This document shows positions 34,925 through 43,120 of a DNA stretch of 64,000 nt, in pieces. Made by a program: the position numbers and the translations under genes. The notes under the pieces were generated by a model. That model searched no databases and was not told the origin of the DNA. It worked only from the letters and a program-made list of their open reading frames with translations. The stretch comes from Asaia bogorensis. Lineage in GTDB: Bacteria > Pseudomonadota > Alphaproteobacteria > Reyranellales > Reyranellaceae. The stretch covers positions 1 through 64,000 of the forward strand of contig CAMDQJ010000003.1 of the NCBI GenBank assembly GCA_945905835.1, written 5' to 3'. Within the stretch, counting starts at the first letter, position 1. Each line of letters begins with the position of its first letter.

Positions 34925-35710
34925 ATGAGCGAGGACTCCTACGACATCGACATCGTCATCCAGGGCTTCCCGGGAAAATCGGTGTGCCATGGCGGGCTGG
35001 GCTGGAGCAGCGTCGTGCTGCTGCGCGGCCACGGCCGCGTGGCGCTGGTCGACACCGGCACGTTCGGCATGCGCCACCTGCTGATCGAGCGGCTGGCCAA
35101 GCGCGGACTCAAGCCCAAGGACGTGACCGACGTGCTGCTGACGCACTCGCACCACGACCATTCGGTCAACTGGACGCTGTTCCACCACGCCCGCATCGTG
35201 ATCGGCGCGACAGAGCTTTCATGGTCGCTGAAGCAGCCATGGGGCGAGACGCCGGTGCCGGAACTCTACATGCGCGAGCTCAGCCGCTGGCCCAGCGTCG
35301 CGAAGGTCGAGGACGGCGAGGAAGTGCTGCCGTCGGTATTCGCCCACGCGGCGCCGGGCCACACGCCGGGCTGCCTCGTCTTCGTGGCGCACGATAAGCG
35401 GCGCGACATCATCTTCACCGGCGACGCCGCCAAGAACCGCGCCGAGCTCCTGTCGCGCAAGGCCGACATGACCGACAGCGCCGACCAGACCGCTCAGTCG
35501 ATGGCCATGATCTGGGAATTCTGGCGCCGCCGCCGCGGCAACATCCTGGTGCCCGGCCACGACCTCCCGATGACCCAGGACAAGGGCCGCACCTCTTACA
35601 TCGGCAAGCGCGAGGCCGCGATCTCGACCTGGTACGGCGACGATCTCGAGCAGACGACCCTGATCGAACTCACCCACAAACGCGCGGCGGCAATCCTGGC
35701 GGCGGGATAA
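34925..35710 (+). CDS. MBL-fold metallo-hydrolase
   Basis: A 261-residue metallo-beta-lactamase-fold protein with the metal motif THSHHDHSVN near 79, ALVDTGTFG, the downstream histidine in AAPGHTPGCLVF, the bridging Asp in FTGDAAKNRAEL and a final PGHDLPM. No signal peptide, so it is cytoplasmic. Related proteins hydrolyse lactones or thioesters; the substrate cannot be assigned. It starts 4 bp after the damaged tctC and was probably its operon partner. Confidence 0.87.
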   Translation: MSEDSYDIDIVIQGFPGKSVCHGGLGWSSVVLLRGHGRVALVDTGTFGMRHLLIERLAKRGLKPKDVTDVLLTHSHHDHSVNWTLFHHARIVIGATELSWSLKQPWGETPVPELYMRELSRWPSVAKVEDGEEVLPSVFAHAAPGHTPGCLVFVAHDKRRDIIFTGDAAKNRAELLSRKADMTDSADQTAQSMAMIWEFWRRRRGNILVPGHDLPMTQDKGRTSYIGKREAAISTWYGDDLEQTTLIELTHKRAAAILAAG

Positions 35711-35712
35711 GA

Positions 35713-36147
35713 CTACTCGACCGCCTCCGGCGGCCTCCGCCGGACCAATCCGATGCCGCACAGCAGCGACGGCAGCAGGAGCAACGCGAAGCCGCCGATC
35801 ACCAGGGTCGAGACCAGCGCGTTGTCGAAGAAGATGCCGAGCGAGCCGCGCGACATCAGCATGGACTGGCGGAAGGCGTCCTCGGCCTTGTCGCCGATGA
35901 CGATGGCCAGCACCAGCGGCGCCAGCGGATAGCCGAGCTTCTTGAACAGGTAGCCCAGCACGCCGAAGCCCATCATCAGCACGACGTCGAGGTAGGAGTT
36001 CGACACCGAATAGGCGCCGACGACGCAGACGATGAAGATCAGCGGCGCCAGGATGAAGAACGGCAGGCGCATCAGGGCGGCGAAGATCGGCACGGTCAGC
36101 AGGACGAGGACCACGGCCACTATGTTGCCGAGATACATCGAGGCGCT
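35713..36147 (-). pseudogene. TctA permease C-terminal fragment
   Basis: About 145 residues matching only the last third of TctA: ASMYLGNIVAVVLVLLTVPI, FGVLGYLFKKLGYPLAPLVL, AFRQSMLMSRGSLGIFF. Full TctA has about 500 residues (compare the intact copy at 46631-48136). The 5' two thirds are missing, and the fragment joins directly to the aldolase stop codon, six bases after it. It probably once worked with the adjacent tctC, now inverted internally, so a whole transport system here has decayed. Confidence 0.8.
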
Positions 36148-36153
36148 TGTTGT

Positions 36154-36951
36154 TTAGTCGCGGAAGCTCGGGTCCATGCGGTCGAGCTTGCGCAGCAGTG
36201 CCGGCCAGTCGAGCACGCCGAACGGCCGGCGGACATGCGGCTGGAAGTTCTGATAGGTGTCGTCGACCACCTTCTGCGGCAGGTGGATCATCTGGGTGTT
36301 GCACGACATCGCCGCGATCTGCGTCTTGCACGAAAGCTCGAGCCGATGCATCGCGTTGAAGGCCTCGGGGATGGTGGCGCCGGTGGTGAGCAGGCCGTGG
36401 TTGCGCAGGATAAGCGCGTTGTTGTCGCCCAGGCTCTTGCCCAGCGCCTCGCGCTCGGCGGTGTCGAGCACGACGCCGGTGTAGTCGTGATAGCTGATCT
36501 TGGCGAAGCGCATCGAGGTCTGGGTATTGGGCAGCAGGCCGCATTCCAGGGTCGATAACGCCATGCCGGCATAGGTGTGGGTGTGGATGATGCAGTTGAC
36601 CTCGGGCTTGGCCATGTGGATCGCCGAATGGATGATGAAGCCCGCGCGGTTGACACCGTAGTCGAGGTCGCCGGCGAACTCCGGCTTCATCAGGACTTTG
36701 CCGTCATGGTCGATCTTGACCAGGCTCGAGGCGGTGATTTCCTCGTAGAGCAGGCCGTAGGCGTTGATCAGGAAGGCATGCAGCTCGCCCGGCACGCGCA
36801 TCGAAATGTGGTTGGCGATCAGGTCGGACATGCCGAAGTGGGCGATCAGCCGGTAGCAGGCGGCGAGATCGACACGGGCAGCCCACTCCTCGGGCGTCAC
36901 CTCGTCCTTGAGCTGGGCGACATGTTGCGGCTTCAGGGCATGGACGGACAT
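36154..36951 (-). CDS. Class II aldolase/adducin family protein
   Basis: A 265-residue protein of the fuculose aldolase/adducin-head family: LAACYRLIAHFGMSDLIANHIS at the N-terminus, FLINAYGLLYEEITASSLVKI, metal-binding IIHTHTYAGMALS near 122 and LILRNHGLLTTG near 182. The zinc histidines are present. These proteins often act in sugar-acid or 3-oxo-acid metabolism. The ATG at 36951 is the start; the 565-residue track ORF reads back into unrelated sequence. Confidence 0.85.
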   Translation of the reverse strand: MSVHALKPQHVAQLKDEVTPEEWAARVDLAACYRLIAHFGMSDLIANHISMRVPGELHAFLINAYGLLYEEITASSLVKIDHDGKVLMKPEFAGDLDYGVNRAGFIIHSAIHMAKPEVNCIIHTHTYAGMALSTLECGLLPNTQTSMRFAKISYHDYTGVVLDTAEREALGKSLGDNNALILRNHGLLTTGATIPEAFNAMHRLELSCKTQIAAMSCNTQMIHLPQKVVDDTYQNFQPHVRRPFGVLDWPALLRKLDRMDPSFRD

Positions 36952-37116
36952 CGGCGGACCTCCGGTGAATTTGCAGCAGGAGCTTAATCCGCCCCTCTCC
37001 CACCGTCCACGAAGGCCTAGCGCAGCAGCCATGCGCCGCTCTGGCGGGCGCGAAGCATCTGCGCAGCGTCGGGACGACGGGGGGCGTTTAAAGGATTCCC
37101 ACTTTAGTATCCACGC

Positions 37117-37731
37117 ATGACCATCGAGCTCTACCTCGCCTTCATCGGCGCCGTCGCGATCCTGATGCTGATTCCCGGTCCCAACGTCGCGCTGATCGTG
37201 GCCAACAGCCTGGCGCACGGCGCGCGCTTCGGGCTGCTGACGGTGGCCGGCACCAGCTCGGCCGTGGTCGTGCACCTCGTACTCACGGTCGCCGGCATGA
37301 CGGCCTTCCTCGACCTGCTGGCCGACTGGTTCGAGACCTTGCGCTGGATCGGCGCCGCCTATCTCGTGTGGCTGGGCGTCCAGGCGTGGCGGGCGCCGGC
37401 GACCGATCTTTCCAACCCGGCGGCCCAGGCGCGCTCGGCACGCACGATCTATCTGCGCGGCTTCCTGGTCGGGCTGACCAATCCCAAGACGCTGCTGTTC
37501 TACGGCGCGTTCTTTCCGCAGTTCATCGATCCAGCGGGCGACACGCGCAGCCAGCTCATCCTTCTCGCCGTCACGTTCCTCGCTGTCGCGGTCGTGCTCG
37601 ACAGCACATGGCCGTTCCTTGCGTCGCGGCTGCGCGGTGCGCTTTCGATGCGGGCCAAATTGCGCAACCGGCTGACCGACGGCCTGCTGGTCGGCGCCGG
37701 CGTGGGCCTTGCGCTCGCGCGACGGCCGTAG
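37117..37731 (+). CDS. LysE family amino acid exporter
   Basis: A 204-residue inner-membrane protein with about six hydrophobic helices. The family start IAILMLIPGPNVALIVANSLAHGARFG and the mid motif FLVGLTNPKTLLFYGAFFPQF are clear. LysE/RhtB proteins export basic amino acids, homoserine, threonine or related compounds; substrate is unknown. It ends 5 bp before the convergent clpS. A related LysE gene at 52.7-53.3 kb is frameshifted. Confidence 0.87.
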   Translation: MTIELYLAFIGAVAILMLIPGPNVALIVANSLAHGARFGLLTVAGTSSAVVVHLVLTVAGMTAFLDLLADWFETLRWIGAAYLVWLGVQAWRAPATDLSNPAAQARSARTIYLRGFLVGLTNPKTLLFYGAFFPQFIDPAGDTRSQLILLAVTFLAVAVVLDSTWPFLASRLRGALSMRAKLRNRLTDGLLVGAGVGLALARRP

Positions 37732-37736
37732 CCCGC

Positions 37737-38042
37737 CTACTCCTCGGGCTCGGTCGAGAACATCAGCGGATAGCCTTTGCTGCGGCCCATCTCGGTGCCT
37801 TCCGTCGCCTTGGTCTTGGCGATGTCCTTGGTGAAGGTCGCCACGACGCAAACGCCGCGCTGGTGCGCCGTCATCATGATCCGGTAGGCCTGATCCTCGT
37901 TGGTGCGGAACACCGCCTTCAGGACCTGGACCACGAACTCGCGCGGCGTGTAGTCGTCGTTGACGAGGATGACCTTGTAGAGCTTGGGTTGCTCGACCTT
38001 CGGTACGACGACGGTCTGCGGCTTGACGTCGATATCGCTCAT
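37737..38042 (-). CDS. clpS: ATP-dependent Clp protease adaptor ClpS
   Basis: N-end-rule adaptor delivering proteins to ClpAP. The 101 residues include YKVILVNDDYTPREFVVQVL, where NDD binds the N-terminal amino group, AYRIMMTAHQRGVCVVATF and a C-terminal strand. The disordered N-terminal tail (residues 1-20) engages ClpA. The start at 38042 leaves 54 bp to the divergent acyl-CoA synthetase; the track ORF is over-extended. clpA is not adjacent. Confidence 0.93.
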   Translation of the reverse strand: MSDIDVKPQTVVVPKVEQPKLYKVILVNDDYTPREFVVQVLKAVFRTNEDQAYRIMMTAHQRGVCVVATFTKDIAKTKATEGTEMGRSKGYPLMFSTEPEE

Positions 38043-38096
38043 GGCACCACCCGCGAAGCTTGAGATCGAGGATGCTTTCGCTAGTCTGCCCCGCCC

Positions 38097-39704
38097 ATGC
38101 CGCTCGCTCAACCCGCTCCCGATGTCTGGTCGCTGCTGGCCGGACTTGCCGAAGCCACGCCCGACGCGCCGGCTTTCATTCACGGTGAAGAACGCCTGAG
38201 CTTCGCGCGCCTGCTCGATCAGGCCGGCCGCGCGGCGCAGGGGCTGGCCGATCTCGGCGTCGGTCCGGGCGACCGCGTGGCGCTGTGGCTGCCCAACGTG
38301 CCGGCCTACCCCGTGCTCTATTTCGCCTGCGCGCGGCTGGGCGCCATCGCTGTCGCGGTCAACACGCGTTACCGCGCTGTCGAGGTCGCCGACATCGTCG
38401 ACCGCTCCGGCGCCAAGGTGCTGGCCTGCGCGCCCACCTTCCGGCGCATCGATTTCCTGTCCATCCTGGCCGATATCGATCCGGCGGCGCTCGACAGCCT
38501 CGGCGCCGTCGTCACCGTCGGCGACGAACCCGCCACGGCACCGCCGGCCATCGAACGGTTGCGCCGCGTACCCTATGATCGGCTGCTGTCGCGGCCGCCA
38601 CTTGCCGCCAACCATGCCCGCGCCGATGCACCATGCAACATCTTCACGACCTCGGGCACCACCAGCGCGCCCAAGTTCGTGCTGCACCGCCAGCGCAGCA
38701 TCGCCAGCCATGCCCAACAGGTGGCGCGCGTCTTCGGCTTCGACGCGCCCGAGACGGTGTCGCTCGCCATCCTGCCGCTGTGCGGCGTCTACGGCTTCGA
38801 CCAGACCATGGCGACCTTCGCCGCCGGACGGCCTTCGGTACTGGTCGAGTCCTACGAGATCGACGAGATCGCGCGCCTGATCGCACTACATCGCCCAACG
38901 ACCCTGTTTGGCAGCGACGATCTGATGGCGCGCGTGCTCGACGAGATCCCGGGCGAACGGCCGTTGCCGTCGGTGAAATGGGCGGGCTACGCCGCCTTCA
39001 ATGCAGCACTTGCCGACCTGCCCGAACGCGCCGAGGCGCGCGGCCTGATCCTGTGCGGCCTTTACGGCATGAGCGAGGTCCAGGCGCTCTATGCGCAACA
39101 GCCGATCGACCTGCCGACGGCGGAGCGCAAGCTAGGTGGCGGCGTGCCGACTTCGCCCCTCGCCCACGTCCGCATACGCGACCCGGAAACCGGCGCACTG
39201 CTCGGACCGGGACAGCCGGGTGCGCTGGAATGCGCCGGGCCGTCGCTGATGGCCGGCTACTACGGCAACGACAGGGCCGCCGCCGAGGCGATGACGTCCG
39301 ATGGTTACGTGCGCACCGGCGACCTCGCCGAACTCGACACGCGTGGCGGATTCACGTTCCTCAGCCGCATGGGCGATGTGCTGCGGCTGTCGGGCTTCAT
39401 GGTCAATCCGCTGGAGATCGAGACACACGTCCAGGAAGTGCCGGGCATCGACGGCTGCCAGGTGATCGCCGTGCCGAGCGCCGTGGGCGTGCGCGCCGTG
39501 GCCTTCGTGATCCTTAAGTCCGGTGCAGTGCTCGACGAGGCGGCGGTGATCGCGCACAGCCGACGCGGACTGGCCAACTACAAGGTGCCGATGCGGGTGT
39601 TCGCGGTGGCCGAGTTTCCCGTCACGCCCTCGCCCAACGGTCCCAAGGTCCAGCGCGGCAAGCTCAGGCAAATGGCCGAGGCGCTGATTCAGCGCCAGAG
39701 CTGA
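38097..39704 (+). CDS. AMP-dependent acyl-CoA synthetase
   Basis: A 535-residue ANL-superfamily ligase. The P-loop is IFTTSGTTSAPKFVLHR near 183 (normal SGTTGxPK; here SGTTSAPK), followed by CGLYGMSEVQALY near 320, GDLAELD near 408, the hinge SRMGDVLRLSGF and a C-terminal lysine in NGPKVQRGKL. It activates a carboxylic acid to its CoA thioester. The substrate is not evident; the CoA-enzyme neighbours (enoyl-CoA hydratase at 41 kb) suggest fatty or aromatic acid degradation. The 3' end overlaps the convergent MetE-like gene by 16 bp. Confidence 0.85.
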   Translation: MPLAQPAPDVWSLLAGLAEATPDAPAFIHGEERLSFARLLDQAGRAAQGLADLGVGPGDRVALWLPNVPAYPVLYFACARLGAIAVAVNTRYRAVEVADIVDRSGAKVLACAPTFRRIDFLSILADIDPAALDSLGAVVTVGDEPATAPPAIERLRRVPYDRLLSRPPLAANHARADAPCNIFTTSGTTSAPKFVLHRQRSIASHAQQVARVFGFDAPETVSLAILPLCGVYGFDQTMATFAAGRPSVLVESYEIDEIARLIALHRPTTLFGSDDLMARVLDEIPGERPLPSVKWAGYAAFNAALADLPERAEARGLILCGLYGMSEVQALYAQQPIDLPTAERKLGGGVPTSPLAHVRIRDPETGALLGPGQPGALECAGPSLMAGYYGNDRAAAEAMTSDGYVRTGDLAELDTRGGFTFLSRMGDVLRLSGFMVNPLEIETHVQEVPGIDGCQVIAVPSAVGVRAVAFVILKSGAVLDEAAVIAHSRRGLANYKVPMRVFAVAEFPVTPSPNGPKVQRGKLRQMAEALIQRQS

Positions 39705-40900
39705 CGGCTCGCGATCGCCGCCCCCTGGGCCAGCGTCTCGAGCTTGGCCCAGGCGATATCGGCATGGACGCGCCCACCAAGGCCGCAATCGGTCGAGGCG
39801 ATGACGCGCTCGCGGCCGACCAGCTTGGTGAAGCGGCCGATGCGCTCGGCCACCAGTTCGGGATGCTCGACCACGTTGGTGGCGTGGCTCACCACGCCCG
39901 GCAGGATGAGCTTGTCGTCGGGCAGCTTGGTGTCTTGCCAGACCGCCCATTCATGCTCGTGGCGCACGTTGCCGGCCTCGAAGGAATAGGCGCCAGCGTC
40001 GATCTTGAGCATCACCTCGACGATGTCGCGCATGGCGACGTCCGTTGTGTGCGGGCCGTGCCAGCTTCCCCAACAGAGGTGGAAACGGATGCGGTCCTTG
40101 GGCAGGCCGCGCAGCGCATGGTTCAGCGCCTCGACCTTGGGCATGCTGAACTTGCGGTATTCCTCGGCCGTCGGCTCGGGATTGATCTGGTCGAAATTCT
40201 CGGCAATCGCCGGATCGTCGATCTGCAGGATGAGGCCGGCGTCGACGATCGCCTTGTATTCCTCGCGCATGGCATCGGCGCAGGCGAAAACGAACTCGTC
40301 GTCGCTCTTGTAGTGATGATTGCCGATGCGCGCGCAGCTCGCCGGGCCGATCGAGGTCATGAAGCCTTCGCTCACCTTGTTCGCCGCGAGCGCTGCCTTG
40401 AAGTTCGCTATGTCGGCGGCGATGGCAGCCTTGCCGGTATAGCTGAGTGGCTCGACGCAGAACGGCCAGTTCATCAGGCGCGGCCCGGTCGTGATCCCCG
40501 AATCGGGATCGGAATAGGCCGCCGCGAAACGCGCGCGGTCACGGCGATCGGCGAAGGTCGAGAGCACCGGGTTGCCCGGCGTCGAGCGCTGGACCGGCAT
40601 CTTGTCGCGATCGATGTCCTCGATCTTCAATCCGCCCAGCCGGGTGAAGGAATAGCTCCACCAGGCGCGGTAGTTGATCTTCGAGCCCATCGACTTGCCG
40701 TATTCGCCGTCGCCCGGCACGGCGATGCCGGCCGCCACCTGGCGCTTCACGACGTCACTCACCGAAGCGGTCAGCGATTTCTGAAAGGCCGCCTCGTCGA
40801 CCGTGCCGGCCTCGCGCTGGTGGTTGGCGTCGATGAGAGCGTCAGGCCGCGGCAGGCTGCCGGCATGGCTGGTCAGGATGCGATCGCTGCTCTTTCTCAT
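39689..40900 (-). CDS. Cobalamin-independent methionine synthase (MetE C-terminal-like) family protein
   Basis: A 403-residue TIM-barrel protein resembling the MetE C-terminal half and the zinc-dependent alkyltransferases (epoxyalkane:CoM transferase type). Evidence: TSHAGSLPRPDALI at the N-terminus, VPGDGEYGKSM near 66, and zinc-type residues in RFHLCWGSWHGPH and STDCGLGGR. It lacks the MetE N-terminal domain, so it is probably not a full methionine synthase; a methyl or alkyl transfer to a thiol is likely. The ATG at 40900 is used. It starts 3 bp upstream-to-downstream from the next hydratase unit and may be co-transcribed with it. Confidence 0.8.
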   Translation of the reverse strand: MRKSSDRILTSHAGSLPRPDALIDANHQREAGTVDEAAFQKSLTASVSDVVKRQVAAGIAVPGDGEYGKSMGSKINYRAWWSYSFTRLGGLKIEDIDRDKMPVQRSTPGNPVLSTFADRRDRARFAAAYSDPDSGITTGPRLMNWPFCVEPLSYTGKAAIAADIANFKAALAANKVSEGFMTSIGPASCARIGNHHYKSDDEFVFACADAMREEYKAIVDAGLILQIDDPAIAENFDQINPEPTAEEYRKFSMPKVEALNHALRGLPKDRIRFHLCWGSWHGPHTTDVAMRDIVEVMLKIDAGAYSFEAGNVRHEHEWAVWQDTKLPDDKLILPGVVSHATNVVEHPELVAERIGRFTKLVGRERVIASTDCGLGGRVHADIAWAKLETLAQGAAIASRQLWR

Positions 40901-40913
40901 GGCTCGCGCCCGC

Positions 40914-41696
40914 TCAGCGTCCGTGGAATTTGCCCGGCTTGCGCTTCTCGGCGAAGGCGCGCGCCGCCTCACCGAAATCCTCGCTGAGATAGAGTTTCTC
41001 CGGCGCCCCCATGAACATGACCTCGCGGCTTAGCCGATCCATGTAGTAGCGCCGCATGCGCACGGTCGAGCGCACGCTGAGCGGCGGGTTCTTGATGACC
41101 TCGCGCGCGAGCTCGAGCGCGGTGTCGATATACTTGCCCTTGGGCGCGACGCGATTGATCAGGTTGGCCTTGAAGGCCTCCTCGGCGGTGAAGAAGCGGC
41201 CGGTGAGTGCCGCCTCCATGGTGAAAGCGCCGCCGCCGCGATAATGCATCAGCGCCCAGTACTTGCCGGCGCCGAGGCCACGCGAGGTCTCGGTGATCTG
41301 GAACTGCGTGCCCTCCTCGGCCACGACCAGGTCGCACTCCAGCACGATGCCGACCGAAAGCCCCAGCACGTAGCCGTGCGCCGCGGCGATCACGGGTTTC
41401 CAGTTGACCGACTTAGTCAGGAGATCGGAGGAATGGGTGCCACGGCCCTGCGGACCGCCGAGCTTCAAAAACTCCTCGCGGCTGCGTAGCTGGCGCTGCT
41501 GGACGTCGGCGCCAGTGGAGAAGGCGCGGCCGTTGCCGCAGAGAATGGCGATGTGCGCCGTTTCGTCGGCGTCGAAGCGGTGCAGGGCCTCGCCCAACGC
41601 TCCCACCAGCTCGTCGGAGAAGGCGTTGAGCTTTTCTGGACGATTGAGCGTCAGCGTGACGATTTCTCCCTGCTGCTCATAGTTCACGAGCGCCAT
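40914..41696 (-). CDS. Enoyl-CoA hydratase/isomerase family protein
   Basis: A 260-residue crotonase-fold protein. Key motifs are VTLTLNRPEKLNAFSDELVGAL, the oxyanion-hole segment AFSTGADVQQRQ and KPVIAAAHGYVLGLSVGIVLECDLVVA near 105-130. The position usually carrying catalytic Glu is in ITETSRGLGAGKY, less typical of hydratases, so an isomerase or hydrolase role is possible. It is transcribed away from the substrate-binding protein gene, 63 bp apart, and lies upstream of the MetE-like gene on the same strand. Confidence 0.83.
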   Translation of the reverse strand: MALVNYEQQGEIVTLTLNRPEKLNAFSDELVGALGEALHRFDADETAHIAILCGNGRAFSTGADVQQRQLRSREEFLKLGGPQGRGTHSSDLLTKSVNWKPVIAAAHGYVLGLSVGIVLECDLVVAEEGTQFQITETSRGLGAGKYWALMHYRGGGAFTMEAALTGRFFTAEEAFKANLINRVAPKGKYIDTALELAREVIKNPPLSVRSTVRMRRYYMDRLSREVMFMGAPEKLYLSEDFGEAARAFAEKRKPGKFHGR

Positions 41697-41759
41697 CGTT
41701 TCCCCCTTTGCAGTCGCTTCTCCTGCCGCCATGCTACTCGACAAAATCGGGAGGGAACC

Positions 41760-42707
41760 ATGGCTATTGTCCAAGTAGCGGCAACTGCGTTCCTGTCGCT
41801 TGCCCTGCTCGCCCTGCCGGCGGCAGCGCAGAAGAAATACGATCCGGGCGCCAACGATACCGAGATCAAGCTCGGCCAGACCATGCCCTACAGCGGCCCC
41901 CTGTCGGGCTTCATCACGCTGGCCAAGGCCGAGATCGCCTACTTCGCGATGATCAACGACCAGGGCGGCGTGAACGGGCGCAAGCTCAACATGATCTCGC
42001 TCGACGACGGCTTCAGCCCGCCCAAGACGGTCGAACAAACGCGCCGTCTCGTCGAGCAGGACCAGGTGCTGGCGATTTCCGGCTCGCTCGGCACCGCCAC
42101 CAACGCGGCGGTGCAGAAATACCTTAATGCCAGGAAGGTGCCGCAGCTCTTCCTGGCGACGGGCGCCAGCCGCTGGGCCGATCCCGAACACTTCCCCTAC
42201 ACGATGACTCTGACGCCGATCTACCAGGCCGAGGCGCGCATCTATGCGACCTACGTGCTGAGGGAAATCGCCAATCCCGCCGCCTCGATCGGCGTCATCA
42301 TGCGGCCGGCCGGCGTCGAGGCGTCGAAGGGCATCATCTCGGCGGCCTTCGTGAAGGACCCGACCGACCCGCAATTGAAGGACGATCCGGAGTTCCAGAC
42401 CTGGGTCGCCTGGATGAAGAAGTACTATCCGGCCGGCAGCCTGGAAGATCCGCAGAACGTCGTGGGCTACGTCCAGGCGCAAGCCATGGTCCAGGTCCTC
42501 AAGCAGTGCGGCGACGACCTCACGCGCGAGAACGTCATGAGGCAGGCGGCCAATCTCAAGGCCTTCCATCTCGCCATGCTGCTCAAGGGCATCAACATGA
42601 ATACCAGCCCAACCGACTACGAGCCGATGGAGGAGATGGCGCTGCAGCGCTTCAACGGCGAGCGCTTCGAGCTGTTCGGCGGACTTTTAAGCGCCCGCTT
42701 CAACTGA
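41760..42707 (+). CDS. Branched-chain amino acid-type ABC substrate-binding protein, internally deleted
   Basis: A signal peptide (LSLALLALPAAAQ) is followed by YDPGANDTEIKLGQTMPYSG and the first lobe of a LivJ-like receptor, then a C-terminal QCGDDLTRENVMRQAANL and ELFGG. The product has 315 residues against about 390-400 in close relatives. The missing piece is near ATYVLREIAN|PAASIGVIMRPAG, where some 75 residues normally found (including the VLYQNDDYGKDY region) are absent. The deletion keeps the frame but removes a core part of the first lobe, so ligand binding is doubtful. The start at 41760 follows GGGAGG. No permease genes are adjacent. Confidence 0.8.
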   Translation: MAIVQVAATAFLSLALLALPAAAQKKYDPGANDTEIKLGQTMPYSGPLSGFITLAKAEIAYFAMINDQGGVNGRKLNMISLDDGFSPPKTVEQTRRLVEQDQVLAISGSLGTATNAAVQKYLNARKVPQLFLATGASRWADPEHFPYTMTLTPIYQAEARIYATYVLREIANPAASIGVIMRPAGVEASKGIISAAFVKDPTDPQLKDDPEFQTWVAWMKKYYPAGSLEDPQNVVGYVQAQAMVQVLKQCGDDLTRENVMRQAANLKAFHLAMLLKGINMNTSPTDYEPMEEMALQRFNGERFELFGGLLSARFN

Positions 42708-42730
42708 TCAAACGTCGAGGGAGTACCGAC

Positions 42731-43117
42731 ATGGCCAAGCGCAAGAGCATCAACTATCCCGGCTTCAAGCATGAGAACCCGATCCCCAACGCCAGCCGGA
42801 TTGGCAACATCCTGATGTCGAGCATCATCAGCGGCCGCGATCCCGAGACCAAGGCCATGCCGGCCGAACTCGACGCCCAGGTCATCAACATCTTCAAGCA
42901 GATCAGGCTGTGCGTGGAGGCTGCCGGCGGCAGCGTCGAGGACATCCTCAAGGTCAATTTCTGGATGAAGGATCCCGCAACCGGGCGTAAGGCCCTGAAC
43001 GGCGAGTGGTCGAAGATGTTTCCCGACGAGGGTTCACGCCCGGCGCGTCACACGCTCAGCCTCGGTGCCAACAACCCCAACCACGTGACCTGCGATTTCA
43101 CGGCGGTGATCGGCTAG
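42731..43117 (+). CDS. RidA/YjgF family protein
   Basis: A 128-residue protein of the reactive-imine deaminase family: ENPIPNASRIGNILMSSIISGRDP, QVINIFKQIRLCVEAAGGSVEDILKVNFWM and SRPARHTLSLG with the family Arg near 104. The usual signature Glu at the C-terminus (near residue 120) is replaced within CDFTAVIG, so it may belong to a non-deaminase branch. Starts 23 bp after the substrate-binding protein gene, with GAGGGAG upstream. Confidence 0.8.
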   Translation: MAKRKSINYPGFKHENPIPNASRIGNILMSSIISGRDPETKAMPAELDAQVINIFKQIRLCVEAAGGSVEDILKVNFWMKDPATGRKALNGEWSKMFPDEGSRPARHTLSLGANNPNHVTCDFTAVIG

Positions 43118-43120
43118 CGG

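Noticed and set aside
33823-34926. Minus-strand ORF with Bug-like sequence as a real gene
   Set aside because: Only the 97-bp inverted segment gives family sequence on this strand; the rest is antisense noise, so it supports an inversion rather than a second gene.
36952-37851. 5' extension of the class II aldolase ORF
   Set aside because: The extension runs through the LysE gene on the other strand and lacks family similarity; the start at 36951 matches the family.
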